From NCBI GenBank assembly GCA_964292325.1, contig CAXYVG010000021.1, positions 1 through 47,470 of the forward strand: a DNA stretch of 47,470 nt. The letters are read 5' to 3'. The notes under the pieces were generated by a model that saw only the letters and a list, made by a program, of their open reading frames with translations, had not been told where the DNA came from and ran no database searches. The DNA is from CTSoil-075 sp964292325 (GTDB lineage Bacteria; Bacillota; Negativicutes; DSM-13327). Positions 24,578 to 34,032 of this stretch are shown piece by piece; within the stretch, counting starts at the first letter, position 1, and each line of letters begins with the position of its first letter. Made by a program: the position numbers and the translations under genes.

Positions 24578-26467
24578 TTGTTTATTGCGGGACATTATGA
24601 TGTAATTGTGATTGGTTCAGGGCATTCAGGTTGTGAAGCTGCTTTGGCTGCAGCTCGCATTGGGTGTACAACTTTACTTGCTACGCTTAATCTTGATAAC
24701 ATTGCTTTAATGCCATGTAATCCGTCAGTAGGTGGACCAGCTAAAGGACATTTGGTTAGAGAACTAGATGCTTTAGGCGGAGAAATGGGAATAAATACAG
24801 ACAAAACCAGTTTGCAAATGCGAATGTTAAATGTGAGTAAAGGACCAGCGGTACATGCACTTAGAGCACAATCAGATAGAAAATTATATCAATTAACAAT
24901 GAAGGAAACAATTGAAAATCAGACCAATTTGGATGTTAAACAATTAATGATTGAGAAGCTTCTCGTCAAAGATAATAGTGTATATGGGGTCGAAGTAGAA
25001 ACAGGTGAAGTATACTATGGTAAAAGTATTGTACTGGCAACAGGTACATATTTAGGTGGAAAAATTATTATTGGTGAGTTAGCTTATAGTGGTGGTCCTA
25101 GCGGTCAACGTGCTGCAGAAAAATTAACAGACTCGTTAAGAGAGGCCGGTATTCGTATTATGCGTTTTAAGACTGGAACTCCTGCGAGAGTCGATAGGCG
25201 ATCATTAGACTTTTCGAAAATGAGCATTCAACCAGGTGATGAGTTTGTTCATAATTTTTCATTCATGAGTGATATTGAGACTAGAAAACAAGAGCCGTGT
25301 TGGCTTACCTATACAAATGAAAAAACACATGAAATTATCCGTAATAATTTACATAGAGCTCCCATGTATACAGGTTTAGTGGAAGGAATTGGACCTCGGT
25401 ATTGTCCATCTATTGAGTCTAAAATTGTTCGATTTAATGATAAAAAAGCACATCAACTCTTTATTGAACCAGAAGGGTATAACACGCATGAAATGTATGT
25501 GCAAGGTATGTCCACGAGCTTACCAATTGATGTCCAATATGAATTTTTACGGACGATTGCTGGGATGGAAAATGTGAAAATTATGAGAGCTGGCTATGCG
25601 ATTGATTATGATTGTATTGACTCTACTCAGTTAAAGCTTTCACTAGAGTTTAAAAAAGTGAAGGGGCTATTTTCAGCTGGGCAGATTAACGGAACTTCAG
25701 GCTATGAAGAAGCAGCTGCGCAAGGATTAATTGCTGGTATTAATGCTGCTCGCTTGGTTCAGGGGTATGAGCCTTTAATACTATCGAGGGCTGATGGTTA
25801 TATTGGTGTATTAATTGATGATTTGGTTACAAAAGGTACGAATGAACCCTATCGCATTATGACATCAAGGGCTGAATATCGCCTTATTTTGCGTCAAGAT
25901 AATGCAGATTTACGTTTAACAGAGAAAGGTCGACAGGTCGGACTTGTTAGCGATGAACGATACGAAAAATTTACAATGAAACGTGATGTGATTACTGCAA
26001 CGCTAGCGCTATTACATGATACAGTCATTACACCAACCCCAGAGAATCAACAAAAAATGGTAGCAATGGGTACTGCAGAGCTAAGGACAGGTATTAGATT
26101 GTATGATTTATTACGTCGCACTGAAATTAATTATGAAATGTTACAAAACCATTTTGAATTGCCAATACTGAGTCCAGTAGTAAGACAGCAAATTGAAATT
26201 GTTGCTACCTATGAGGGCTATATTAATAAACAACTAGAACAAGTGCAACGAGCTGGTAAATTAGAAGAAAAATTATTACCAGAAGATATTGATTATACAC
26301 AATTGGGTGGTTTAGCTGTAGAAGCACAAGAAAAATTAAATGACATTCGTCCATTATCAGTGGGGCAGGCTTCGCGAATATCTGGAGTTTCACCTGCTGA
26401 TATTGGTATCCTACTGGTTTATTTGGAACAATGGCGGAGAAGGGGGACACAGCGAAGTGATATTTAA
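24578..26467 (+). CDS. mnmG: tRNA modification FAD enzyme MnmG (GidA)
   Basis: A 629-residue partner of MnmE. The FAD-binding motif VIGSGHSGCEAALAAARIG is at residues 10-28. Conserved CNPSVGGPAKGHLVRE, MRMLNVSKGPAVHALRAQ and GTSGYEEAAAQGL follow, and the C-terminal helical MnmE-binding region is full length. The start is TTG at 24578 after AGGAGAG. The end overlaps the start of rsmG. Confidence 0.98.
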   Translation: MFIAGHYDVIVIGSGHSGCEAALAAARIGCTTLLATLNLDNIALMPCNPSVGGPAKGHLVRELDALGGEMGINTDKTSLQMRMLNVSKGPAVHALRAQSDRKLYQLTMKETIENQTNLDVKQLMIEKLLVKDNSVYGVEVETGEVYYGKSIVLATGTYLGGKIIIGELAYSGGPSGQRAAEKLTDSLREAGIRIMRFKTGTPARVDRRSLDFSKMSIQPGDEFVHNFSFMSDIETRKQEPCWLTYTNEKTHEIIRNNLHRAPMYTGLVEGIGPRYCPSIESKIVRFNDKKAHQLFIEPEGYNTHEMYVQGMSTSLPIDVQYEFLRTIAGMENVKIMRAGYAIDYDCIDSTQLKLSLEFKKVKGLFSAGQINGTSGYEEAAAQGLIAGINAARLVQGYEPLILSRADGYIGVLIDDLVTKGTNEPYRIMTSRAEYRLILRQDNADLRLTEKGRQVGLVSDERYEKFTMKRDVITATLALLHDTVITPTPENQQKMVAMGTAELRTGIRLYDLLRRTEINYEMLQNHFELPILSPVVRQQIEIVATYEGYINKQLEQVQRAGKLEEKLLPEDIDYTQLGGLAVEAQEKLNDIRPLSVGQASRISGVSPADIGILLVYLEQWRRRGTQRSDI

Positions 26468-27185
26468 AGATTTATTAGAGAAGGCTTCTAAAGACTATGG
26501 TATACAGCTTACTGATATTGAATTAGAAAAATTTACTATATATTTTCAGATACTAATCGAGTGGAATGAAAAAATGAATTTAACGGCGATTACCGATCCT
26601 CATGATGTGGCTGTCAAACATATGATCGATTCTTTATCGTGTTATGATGAAAAAATCTTTAAACAAGGGGCTAGCGTGATTGATGTTGGTACAGGAGCTG
26701 GTTTTCCTGGATTGCCTCTCAAAATTTTCAGGCCGGATTTAAAATTGACACTTTTTGATTCTTTGAATAAGAGAATATCGTTTTTGAAAGCAGTAGCTGA
26801 TATGGTAGGAATCAGTGATATTACTTTTATTCACAGTCGGGCGGAAGATGGTGGTAAAAATAAACAATTAAGAGAGCAGTATGATATTGCTGTATCTAGA
26901 GCTGTTGCCAGATTACATATTTTATGTGAATGGTGTCTGCCATTTGTGAGCGTAGGCGGTTTTTTTATTGCCCTTAAAGGGTATCAGTACAATGAAGAAA
27001 TAAATGAGGCTCAAGGGGCAATACAGGCTTTAGGTGGCGAAATTGCCAAAATCGAAAAAATAAAACTACCTGGACTTGATGATGTACGGGCAGTTATCTA
27101 TATTAAAAAAAATAGAAAGACGCCATCCATCTATCCTCGCCGTCCTGGTGTAGCAGAAAAAAATCTGAATATAAAAAAGAATTAA
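26457..27185 (+). CDS. rsmG: 16S rRNA (guanine-N7) methyltransferase RsmG
   Basis: A 242-residue SAM-dependent enzyme that methylates G527 of 16S rRNA (E. coli numbering); its loss gives low-level streptomycin resistance in other bacteria. The SAM site VIDVGTGAGFPGLPLKI is present, together with EWNEKMNLTAITDP and VSRAVARLHILCEW. The frame is open about 39 codons further upstream inside mnmG, but family alignment and a purine-rich ribosome site indicate the GTG at 26457, giving an 11-base overlap with mnmG. Confidence 0.95.
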   Translation: MIFKDLLEKASKDYGIQLTDIELEKFTIYFQILIEWNEKMNLTAITDPHDVAVKHMIDSLSCYDEKIFKQGASVIDVGTGAGFPGLPLKIFRPDLKLTLFDSLNKRISFLKAVADMVGISDITFIHSRAEDGGKNKQLREQYDIAVSRAVARLHILCEWCLPFVSVGGFFIALKGYQYNEEINEAQGAIQALGGEIAKIEKIKLPGLDDVRAVIYIKKNRKTPSIYPRRPGVAEKNLNIKKN

Positions 27186-27255
27186 GAGGAACTAGTTTAA
27201 TAATGGCGAATATTACCATATTAACGAAGCTATTATTAGGTAAGGTGGTGTATCG

Positions 27256-28191
27256 ATGAAAAATTTAGCCAAATTGTTAGGGCTCCGTTCCTCGCAAGAA
27301 AAAATAGTTGATAAGGCTAAAGAGCAAGTAACTATTGAAGAAAATATAGAGAGTGTAAATAGTATAAAAAATGCTAGTGATATAGATAATGAAGTTTATA
27401 CAAGGGATGCACATCAGATACATATTACTGAGATTATTCCCAATCCATTTCAACCTCGCAAAATTTTTAATCCTGATTCTCTTCAAGAATTAGCGGCTTC
27501 TATTGAAGAGTATGGTGTGATTCAGCCGTTAATAGTACGTCCTATAGAGAAGGGATTTGAACTTGTAGCTGGTGAACGTCGGCTTCGAGCATCAAAAATG
27601 GTAGGATTGACCGAAGTACCTGTTATTATTAAAGAATTTACAGATAAAGAAATGGCAGAACTTGCCATGATTGAAAATTTACAACGTGAAGATTTACATT
27701 TTTTAGAAGAAGCGGAAGGATTTCAGCAACTGATTACTAGTTTTGGTTTCACGCAAGAAGAGTTAGCCAAAAGGATGGGAAAAAATCAATCGACAGTTGC
27801 GAATAAACTTCGTTTATTAAAATTAGTACCAGAAGTTCGGGCAGTGGTAGCAGCTGAGAAGCTTACAGAACGTCATGCACGTTCGTTACTAAAAATTGAT
27901 GAACCTAGATTACAACTCGAAGTATTAGAAATTATTAAAGAAAAAGGTTTAAATGTCAGGGCAACAGAAGAATTAATTGAAGAATTTTTAGAAGATATTG
28001 CTAGGCAGATAGAAGAAAAAAATACACCCAAGCGTAATGTTGTAAAAGTCATTCGAGATGTACGGATATTTATCAATACGATAAATAATGTAGTGGGTGA
28101 AATGAAAAAAAATGGGCTTAAAATCAAAGTAAAGCAAGAACAAGATGATGAATATATTCATATTAATTTGCGTATCCCGAAAAAGAAATAA
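27256..28191 (+). CDS. noc: Nucleoid occlusion protein Noc (ParB family)
   Basis: A 311-residue ParB/Spo0J-like protein. The first 15 residues (MKNLAKLLGLRSS) form an amphipathic stretch as in the membrane-targeting helix of Noc. Residues 50-140 are the ParB N-domain with NPFQPRK and the CTP-binding GERRLRAS motif. A helix-turn-helix with QEELAKRMGKNQSTVANKL follows, then the dimerisation tail. Noc binds its own palindromes and blocks division over the chromosome. Position after mnmE-mnmG-rsmG and coexistence with a separate parAB pair support Noc rather than a second ParB. I saw no Noc-binding palindrome in the window. Confidence 0.9.
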   Translation: MKNLAKLLGLRSSQEKIVDKAKEQVTIEENIESVNSIKNASDIDNEVYTRDAHQIHITEIIPNPFQPRKIFNPDSLQELAASIEEYGVIQPLIVRPIEKGFELVAGERRLRASKMVGLTEVPVIIKEFTDKEMAELAMIENLQREDLHFLEEAEGFQQLITSFGFTQEELAKRMGKNQSTVANKLRLLKLVPEVRAVVAAEKLTERHARSLLKIDEPRLQLEVLEIIKEKGLNVRATEELIEEFLEDIARQIEEKNTPKRNVVKVIRDVRIFINTINNVVGEMKKNGLKIKVKQEQDDEYIHINLRIPKKK

Positions 28192-28286
28192 CAGATGATA
28201 GTGAACTCGTTCAGCTAAAGCTGGACATCATCGACAAAGAACGCACCTATTTGTAGAAGTGCGAGTCTTATAATTAGATAAATGCT
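28192..28286 (+). other. GC-rich structured stretch downstream of noc
   Basis: About 70 bases are near 50% GC in a region otherwise near 33%. Nested pairings are GATGAT (28195-28200) with ATCATC, GTTCAGCT with AGCTGGAC, and CGCAC with GTGCG enclosing CTA/TAG. It lies between the noc stop and a terminator, so it would be in the noc 3' UTR or a separate small RNA. One frame also reads like protein for about 20 codons, so a coding remnant is an alternative. Confidence 0.3.
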
Positions 28287-28342
28287 TGAAAACAAGTAAG
28301 TCCGCATTACATCAAATGTAATACGGACTTACTTGTTTTTTT
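28287..28342. terminator. Bidirectional terminator between noc and ankyrin gene
   Basis: Long hairpin with arms of about 23 bases (AAAACAAGTAAGTCCG and its complement, one C-A mismatch, then ATTACAT/ATGTAAT), loop CAA and a T run on the right. Confidence 0.9.
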
Positions 28343-28350
28343 AGCGACTT

Positions 28351-29655
28351 TTAATAAACTACAATTCGCTTAATCTTTATATCATCAGGAATAGAAGAGG
28401 GATTATCAGTAGTTACCCACTCAGTTAAGACCACTTCTGGCGGGATATCAAGTTCAAGTAACATTTTCATGCTTTTTACGGTAAGAAATATAGCATTATT
28501 CATAATTTTAACATCATTAATGGTATATTGTTTACGAGCATCGCCGACGCTAGAGTGAGTTGAAATCTGCTTATCAGTCGAAAATTTTTCATCATAGGCA
28601 CTAATAGTAGACACTAGTTTTGATGTTCCACTTGCTAATTCTAGTTGTATTGCTGGGTTATTTGGATCATTTAAGTAAATATTTGCGATGGATTTTTTAA
28701 CTCCATCAATATACTTTTCGGTTATTCTCAGGTTAGAATATTTTTTTTGTATATCTGCGATTGGCATGCCAATTTGGATAAAACCAACTTTATTATTAGT
28801 AACAAGGTTTTCTTCGGGGATCGAAGAGACTGGCGGACCAGGAATTGGTTCTTTAACTAGAGGTGTAGTAGGTTTGGCAGCCGATTTTGATGATGCAAAA
28901 GGTTTAATTGTTGGGTCAGCCCCAGCATTTTTAAGTATTTCAGCAATTTTGGCATATCTTCTTACATATGCTTCACTTAATGCCGTACGACCATTTACAT
29001 CTTGTAGATTCGGATTTGCTCCATATTCAAGTAACATCACTACGATATTTTCAGCACCCATTGCTGTAGCTTCCATTAAAGCTGTTTTGCCATATTTATC
29101 TTGAATATCAACAAGGGCTTCTTTTTCAAGTAGTAATTGCACTACTTCTGCTTTTTTATAAAAACATGCAGATATTAAAGGAGTCCAGCCATCTGTAGAT
29201 CGGATAACATCCACTGGCATGCCGGCATCTAAAAATGCATTTACGATATTTTTATCACCTAAACCAGCATAGGTAACAAAATTCTTTTCTTCAAAAGTAA
29301 TCCCTTGTGCAGTTATTTTTTCGATGGGTGGCAGGGAGGATGTAGCTTGATTTGCTATTTTGTAACCAAGCAATGCGCCAATGGTAATTGCTAATGTTAG
29401 TAGGAGAAAGGCAATCAACAATGTTTTTTTAGTAAGGTGTTGTTTTAGTTTTTTAAAAAAAGAGACTGGTGCTTGCTCTTCAATCGGTGTTTGTACTATT
29501 TGTTCTGGCATTTGGGGTTCTGTAGTTGCTATTTCTTCTGTAACAGAAGGATTTTGTATATCTATTTTTTCTGGCTTTAGTTCTGTAAGTTCTTTATTTG
29601 CATTAGCGAGAAGGTCATCAAGATCCTTTTGGGCTATCAATTGTTCATCATTCAT
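28351..29655 (-). CDS. Single-pass membrane protein with ankyrin repeats
   Basis: A 434-residue protein of unknown function. Residues 1-75 are acidic and proline-rich, and begin with a short motif (LIAQKDLDDLLANA) reminiscent of the FliM/FliN N-terminal EIDALL peptide. A single membrane helix spans residues 79-98. Three or four ankyrin repeats follow (about 124-252: DGWTPLISACFYKKAEVVQLLLEK is split over one repeat, then YGKTALMEATAMGAENIVVMLL and NGRTALSEAY). After a proline-rich spacer (255-285) comes a C-terminal domain (290-434) I do not recognise. The ankyrin part should lie outside the membrane on the far side from the N-terminus. It runs head-on to replication as a single gene. Confidence 0.75.
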   Translation of the reverse strand: MNDEQLIAQKDLDDLLANANKELTELKPEKIDIQNPSVTEEIATTEPQMPEQIVQTPIEEQAPVSFFKKLKQHLTKKTLLIAFLLLTLAITIGALLGYKIANQATSSLPPIEKITAQGITFEEKNFVTYAGLGDKNIVNAFLDAGMPVDVIRSTDGWTPLISACFYKKAEVVQLLLEKEALVDIQDKYGKTALMEATAMGAENIVVMLLEYGANPNLQDVNGRTALSEAYVRRYAKIAEILKNAGADPTIKPFASSKSAAKPTTPLVKEPIPGPPVSSIPEENLVTNNKVGFIQIGMPIADIQKKYSNLRITEKYIDGVKKSIANIYLNDPNNPAIQLELASGTSKLVSTISAYDEKFSTDKQISTHSSVGDARKQYTINDVKIMNNAIFLTVKSMKMLLELDIPPEVVLTEWVTTDNPSSIPDDIKIKRIVVY

Positions 29656-29750
29656 ATGTTATTCCTGCCTATTCCTTAGCAATTTTATACATGTATCTGG
29701 TAATTTCTTGGTTTATTACCGAAAATCCTGCATTTATTAGGGAAAAAAAA

Positions 29751-29780
29751 GAAAAAACACTTTTACTGTGTTTTTCTTTT
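29751..29780 (-). terminator. Terminator of the metH operon
   Basis: On the minus strand an AAAAACAC/GTGTTTTT stem is followed by a TTTTTTCTTTTTTTT run, about 40 bases after the metH stop. Confidence 0.8.
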
Positions 29781-29819
29781 TTTATGGCACCTGAGGAAAT
29801 CATATACCTCGGATTTATG

Positions 29820-32198
29820 TTATTTTGAAAGAAATTTTTTAGCGATATTTACAGCTTCTACACCATTTTCGGCATAAGCATCAGCACCTGCCTGTGTTGC
29901 ATAGGCCGCAGTAAGTACGGCACCACCTACTAGCGTACGCGCTGTACTGCCTGCTGCTTTCAGTGCAGAGATCGTTAGATCAATCTGTGTCATTGTCGTT
30001 GTCATAAGTGCACATAGACCTACAATATCAGCATTATGCTCTAAGGTAGCCTGTACAATTGTTTCGGTTGATACATCTTTACCCAAGTCAATTACTTGAA
30101 ATCCACTATTTTCCAATAAGGCGGCTACAATATTTTTACCAAGATCGTGAATGTCACCTTTTACTGTTGCTAAAATAATGGTGCCAAGGTTCATAACGGT
30201 ATGGGCAGGTAAAATTTCTTTAATTGTAATGAAAGCAGCACGCATCGTTTCTGCAGATAGTAGTACTTGGGGTAAAAAACAACGACCAGTACCAAAATCT
30301 GTACCGATTTCATTCATTGCAGCAGTTAAACCTTGTTCTGTAATGGTAGTTGAATTTACTCCTTCAGAAAGAGCTTGCTTCACTAATGGAATAATGGCTT
30401 CCTTTTCACCTGAAATAACAGCTTGACGAATTTGCTCTACAATATTTTGAGGTACAAAGCGATTTGCTATCTGCTTATTGGCATCAGTTGGTGCATATTG
30501 AATGCTGAATGCTCTACCATTTTCGTCATTGCCAAGTAAGGCAGAATAGGCGGCTAATGTATCCTGCATCAGTGAATCATAGGGGTTTAAAATAGGAGCA
30601 TCTAGTCCACAAGACAATGCCATAGCGCAGAAGGTAGCATTAATGATGTTTCTACTTGGTAAACCAAAAGAAATATTACTAAGTCCCATGGTTGTTGGAT
30701 AACCAAGATGTTTTCGATATATTTTTAATGTATTCAGTACTTCACTTCCAGCTTTAGCGTCAGCTGCAACAGTTAATACTAAGGCATCAAGAACAAAATC
30801 CTGCGGTCTTAGGCCCACTGATAAAGCAGCTTCGATAATGGTCCGAATAATATGTAGGCGCTCTAAGGCGGTAGCTGGCACACCGCTTGGAGAAATTGGC
30901 AAACATAAAATGGCAGCCCCATATCGTTTAGCTAATGGCAAAAACTCTTTTAAACGCTCAGGTTCGGCGCTGACTGAATTAATCAGAGCTCGACCAGGGT
31001 AGGCCTTAAGTCCAGCCTCTAAGGCCTTTGCATCCGTAGTATCGATGACGAGAGGGGCATCAACAAGCATAGAAAGTTCTTGTATAGCATGCTTCATAGC
31101 ATAGGATTGATCAATGCCTGGTACTCCCATATTGACATCAAGGATTTGGGCACCAGCACGAAGTTGAGCTAGGGCTTCTTTTTTTACAGATACAAATTTA
31201 CCAGCTTTAATGTCTGCAGCTAATTGCTTACGCCCAGTAGGGTTAATACGCTCGCCGATGATAGCAGTAGGGCAACCATCACCAATATAGATGGTTTTAC
31301 TACGGCTAGTTAGGGCAGTGATCTTATTTCTTTGTTTTAGGTTAGGTAATAAAGGAGCAGGGATATGTTGTACCGCTTTTTTTATTGCTTTGATATGCTC
31401 GGGGGTAGTACCACAACACCCACCAATATAACTGGCTCCTGCTAGTGCTAGACGACTAGCCCAGGTACCCATTTCTTCAGGAGTCATAGGAAAGATGGTT
31501 TGTTTATTAATTAATTTAGGCATACCCGCATTCGGCTGGATACTAATCGGACAAGAGACAGTTCTGGCTAATACTTCAACGATAGGTAGCAGTTGGGCTG
31601 GACCTAATGAGCAATTTGCACCTATGACATCAGCACCCATTGCTTCCAATATAATAGCAGCAGTGGCAGGATCTGTACCTGTTATTGTACGTCCATCTGC
31701 ACCGAAAGACATTTGGCAAATAATTGGCTTATCAGTAGCTGCTTTTCCAGCAAGTAGGGCAGCACGCATTTCCTGGATATCAATAATAGTTTCAATTAAA
31801 ATCATGTCTACACCAGCTTGGTGCAGAGCACTAATTTGTTCAAAAAATACTTCATAGGCATGATCAAAAGTTAAATCTCCTAAAGGGGCAATTAGTTTCC
31901 CTGTAGGACCTACTGAGCCAGCTATTTTAGTATTGGGAAGACAAGCAGCCCGAGCGGCTTGAACCGCGGCAGTATTGATTAGAGAAACTTTATCTTGTAA
32001 ACCATAGTGCGATAACTTTATACGGTTGGCACCAAATGTATTGGTTTCTATAATATTAGCACCACTTGCAATGTAGCTTTGGTGAATTGCTATTACCGCA
32101 GCAGCTTGTTCTATATTCCATAATTCAGGGCAAGTGCCTGTCGGTAAACCAGCATTATGTAGCATGGTTCCCATCGCGCCATCAAAAATATTAATCAT
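29820..32198 (-). CDS. metH: B12-dependent methionine synthase, core modules only
   Basis: A 792-residue cobalamin-dependent homocysteine methyltransferase. Residues 1-290 are the homocysteine/zinc module (FDGAMGTML at the start, zinc ligands in GANCSLGP and GGCCGTTPEH). Residues 310-570 are the methyltetrahydrofolate (pterin) module (ERINPTGRK). Residues 590-680 are the four-helix cap, and the rest is the B12-binding Rossmann module with the lower-ligand histidine in GDIHDLGKN. The usual C-terminal SAM-dependent reactivation domain is missing and is supplied by the upstream gene. An ATG at 32198 with AAAGGA upstream is preferred to an earlier in-frame ATG that would overlap that gene. Confidence 0.93.
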   Translation of the reverse strand: MINIFDGAMGTMLHNAGLPTGTCPELWNIEQAAAVIAIHQSYIASGANIIETNTFGANRIKLSHYGLQDKVSLINTAAVQAARAACLPNTKIAGSVGPTGKLIAPLGDLTFDHAYEVFFEQISALHQAGVDMILIETIIDIQEMRAALLAGKAATDKPIICQMSFGADGRTITGTDPATAAIILEAMGADVIGANCSLGPAQLLPIVEVLARTVSCPISIQPNAGMPKLINKQTIFPMTPEEMGTWASRLALAGASYIGGCCGTTPEHIKAIKKAVQHIPAPLLPNLKQRNKITALTSRSKTIYIGDGCPTAIIGERINPTGRKQLAADIKAGKFVSVKKEALAQLRAGAQILDVNMGVPGIDQSYAMKHAIQELSMLVDAPLVIDTTDAKALEAGLKAYPGRALINSVSAEPERLKEFLPLAKRYGAAILCLPISPSGVPATALERLHIIRTIIEAALSVGLRPQDFVLDALVLTVAADAKAGSEVLNTLKIYRKHLGYPTTMGLSNISFGLPSRNIINATFCAMALSCGLDAPILNPYDSLMQDTLAAYSALLGNDENGRAFSIQYAPTDANKQIANRFVPQNIVEQIRQAVISGEKEAIIPLVKQALSEGVNSTTITEQGLTAAMNEIGTDFGTGRCFLPQVLLSAETMRAAFITIKEILPAHTVMNLGTIILATVKGDIHDLGKNIVAALLENSGFQVIDLGKDVSTETIVQATLEHNADIVGLCALMTTTMTQIDLTISALKAAGSTARTLVGGAVLTAAYATQAGADAYAENGVEAVNIAKKFLSK

Positions 32199-32203
32199 AT
32201 GAT

Positions 32204-32884
32204 TCAATCCTTTCTCGCTAAGCAGTTTATTTGTTGACATTGAGAACAAGTTGTATCTCGGTATATATAATTCGCACTAGACTCACATTGATTGGCTGTA
32301 AATCCAATCACAGCAGTAATGGATTTACGTGGAACTAGCATACAAGATTCAGTAGCTACTAGGTTAATCTGCTCTGCATTGGCGAGCTGTAAGATAACAG
32401 GTTGAATGGTGATATCCCACTGACCATAACCGGGACTGAAACGTGGGAGAGTAAGATATCCTTGCTGAGCAGCTTGATTTTTTATAAATTCACATATTTG
32501 GTCAGCAGCTATTTCTACAGCTGTTGTTCCAGCTGCATCTAACAATAATCCTGCAGTATATTCGCCACTGCTAAAGTATTTACTCACTTGCATTTCGAGT
32601 TCTGCGCCTATTGTTAGTGCCATTACTACTATTTGTACAGAGTGAGACAAATAATCAATAATTTTAGGAGCCTGTAGAGTGAGTGGTTCTGGTGCTAGAA
32701 TCGTAGCTGTAGTGCTATCATACTCATAAATTTCCCAGGTTGCTTTGGGATGAGATAAAAGATATGCTTCCGTACAAGCCTGATCAAGTAAATGTGAGGG
32801 AAAATCTGCATATTGATCTAAACCCGAATAACGTTTTATTTCTCTAAGATTTAGAGGAGTTAATACAGGGTTATATGTTGGCAT
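32204..32884 (-). CDS. Stand-alone MetH reactivation-domain protein
   Basis: A 226-residue protein matching the SAM-binding activation domain normally at the C-terminus of MetH. The block RFSPGYGQWDITIQ (SAM/B12 contact region) and the following MLVPRKSITAVIGFT correspond to the family's RxSPGYxxWP and MxPxKSVSGxxG motifs. It should reductively methylate cob(II)alamin of the partner MetH encoded five bases downstream. A C-terminal TTCSQCQQINC adds a CxxC-type cluster absent from classical MetH. The ATG at 32884 has AGGAG seven bases upstream, better than the earlier ATG. Confidence 0.85.
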   Translation of the reverse strand: MPTYNPVLTPLNLREIKRYSGLDQYADFPSHLLDQACTEAYLLSHPKATWEIYEYDSTTATILAPEPLTLQAPKIIDYLSHSVQIVVMALTIGAELEMQVSKYFSSGEYTAGLLLDAAGTTAVEIAADQICEFIKNQAAQQGYLTLPRFSPGYGQWDITIQPVILQLANAEQINLVATESCMLVPRKSITAVIGFTANQCESSANYIYRDTTCSQCQQINCLARKD

Positions 32885-33270
32885 AATCATTCTCCTTATG
32901 TTAGTTTGATTCAGTATAACTAACATTATAATTTACTATTATTGTGAAAACAATATATAAAGGACATTAACACTTCCCAAAGATAAATATAAAGGATTAT
33001 TGGTGATAAAACAGCAGTTCATCTTATTATATCACGATGCGGCCTCCTTCATCACCATAGATGAATCAAGGGGCTTTTAGCTACAAAGTGGTAAAAACTG
33101 AAATTGTCAATATTTAATATGATACTTATGATGATCGGCGCTATTTTCAGCAGGACATTTTCTATATAATGTGGAATGAGTTAAGAATATTAAAAGATAG
33201 TGTATGATAGTTAATATACGGAGTTAACTAGCTTTTTTTAGTAATATAAATAAAAGATGAGGTGAATCGA
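32885..33270. promoter_or_regulatory. Divergent control region metH / parA
   Basis: For the metH pair (minus strand): -35 TTGTTT, a 17-base spacer and -10 TATAAT. A 16-base inverted repeat TATTGTTTTCACAATA (32940-32955) overlaps the -35, and the leader holds a 9-bp inverted repeat (32898-32906 and 32918-32926). For parA (plus strand): TTGTCA (33104-33109), 17 bases, TATGAT (33127-33132). I see no SAM or cobalamin riboswitch and no gene here. Confidence 0.55.
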
Positions 33271-34032
33271 TTGGTGAAGGTAATTGCAATTGCTAACCAA
33301 AAGGGAGGCGTGGGGAAAACAACGACTTCAGTAAATTTAAGTGCGTGTTTAGCAGAGTTGGATAAAAAAGTATTACTAATTGATCTTGATCCACAAGGTA
33401 ATTCCACGAGCGGATTTGGTTTTGATAAAACAAAGATTAAGCAATCGGTATATAACATGTTAGTTAATGATATACCAGCAGAAAGTCTCATTTTAAAAAC
33501 TCAGATTGATAATCTGATGCTTTTACCAGCTACTATCCAATTAGCAGGTGCTGAAATAGAGTTAGTTTCTATTATGTCGCGAGAAACAAAATTGAAGAGG
33601 GCAGTAGATAGTATTAAATATGATTATGACTATGTTATTATCGATTGTCCTCCATCGCTAGGACTCTTGACAATTAATGCATTAACAGCAGCAAATTCGG
33701 TATTAGTGCCTATTCAATGTGAGTTTTATGCATTGGAAGGGTTATCTCAACTGATGAATACGATTACTTTAGTGCAGAAAAATTTAAATCCAGCATTATC
33801 ATTAGAAGGAGTCGTATTAACGATGTTTGATGCTAGAACAAACTTGTCAATTCAAGTAGTTGATGAAGTGAAAAATCATTTTCGGCATAAAGTATATCAA
33901 ACCATTATTCCTCGTAATGTTCGTCTTAGTGAAGCACCTAGCCACGGACAACCCGTAACTAAATATGATCCTAAGTCTAGAGGATCACAAGTATATTTTG
34001 ATCTAGCAAAAGAGGTGATTGATGATGAATAA
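33271..34032 (+). CDS. parA: Chromosome partitioning ATPase ParA (Soj)
   Basis: A 253-residue ParA/MinD-type ATPase that moves origins apart and, as Soj, controls DnaA. The deviant Walker A is KGGVGKTT near residue 10. LLIDLDPQGNSTSGFG and DYVIIDCPPSLGLLTINAL are the other nucleotide motifs. The frame begins at a GTG (33262), but that codon lies inside the ribosome site GAGGTG. The TTG at 33271 has the right spacing and gives the usual N-terminus; the GTG at 33274 is another possibility. It overlaps parB by eight bases. Confidence 0.95.
   Translation: MVKVIAIANQKGGVGKTTTSVNLSACLAELDKKVLLIDLDPQGNSTSGFGFDKTKIKQSVYNMLVNDIPAESLILKTQIDNLMLLPATIQLAGAEIELVSIMSRETKLKRAVDSIKYDYDYVIIDCPPSLGLLTINALTAANSVLVPIQCEFYALEGLSQLMNTITLVQKNLNPALSLEGVVLTMFDARTNLSIQVVDEVKNHFRHKVYQTIIPRNVRLSEAPSHGQPVTKYDPKSRGSQVYFDLAKEVIDDE

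Noticed and set aside
28195..28262. Glutamine riboswitch downstream of noc
   Set aside because: Only scattered blocks match, the GGAAGUA segment and third helix are missing, and no suitable gene follows on that strand.
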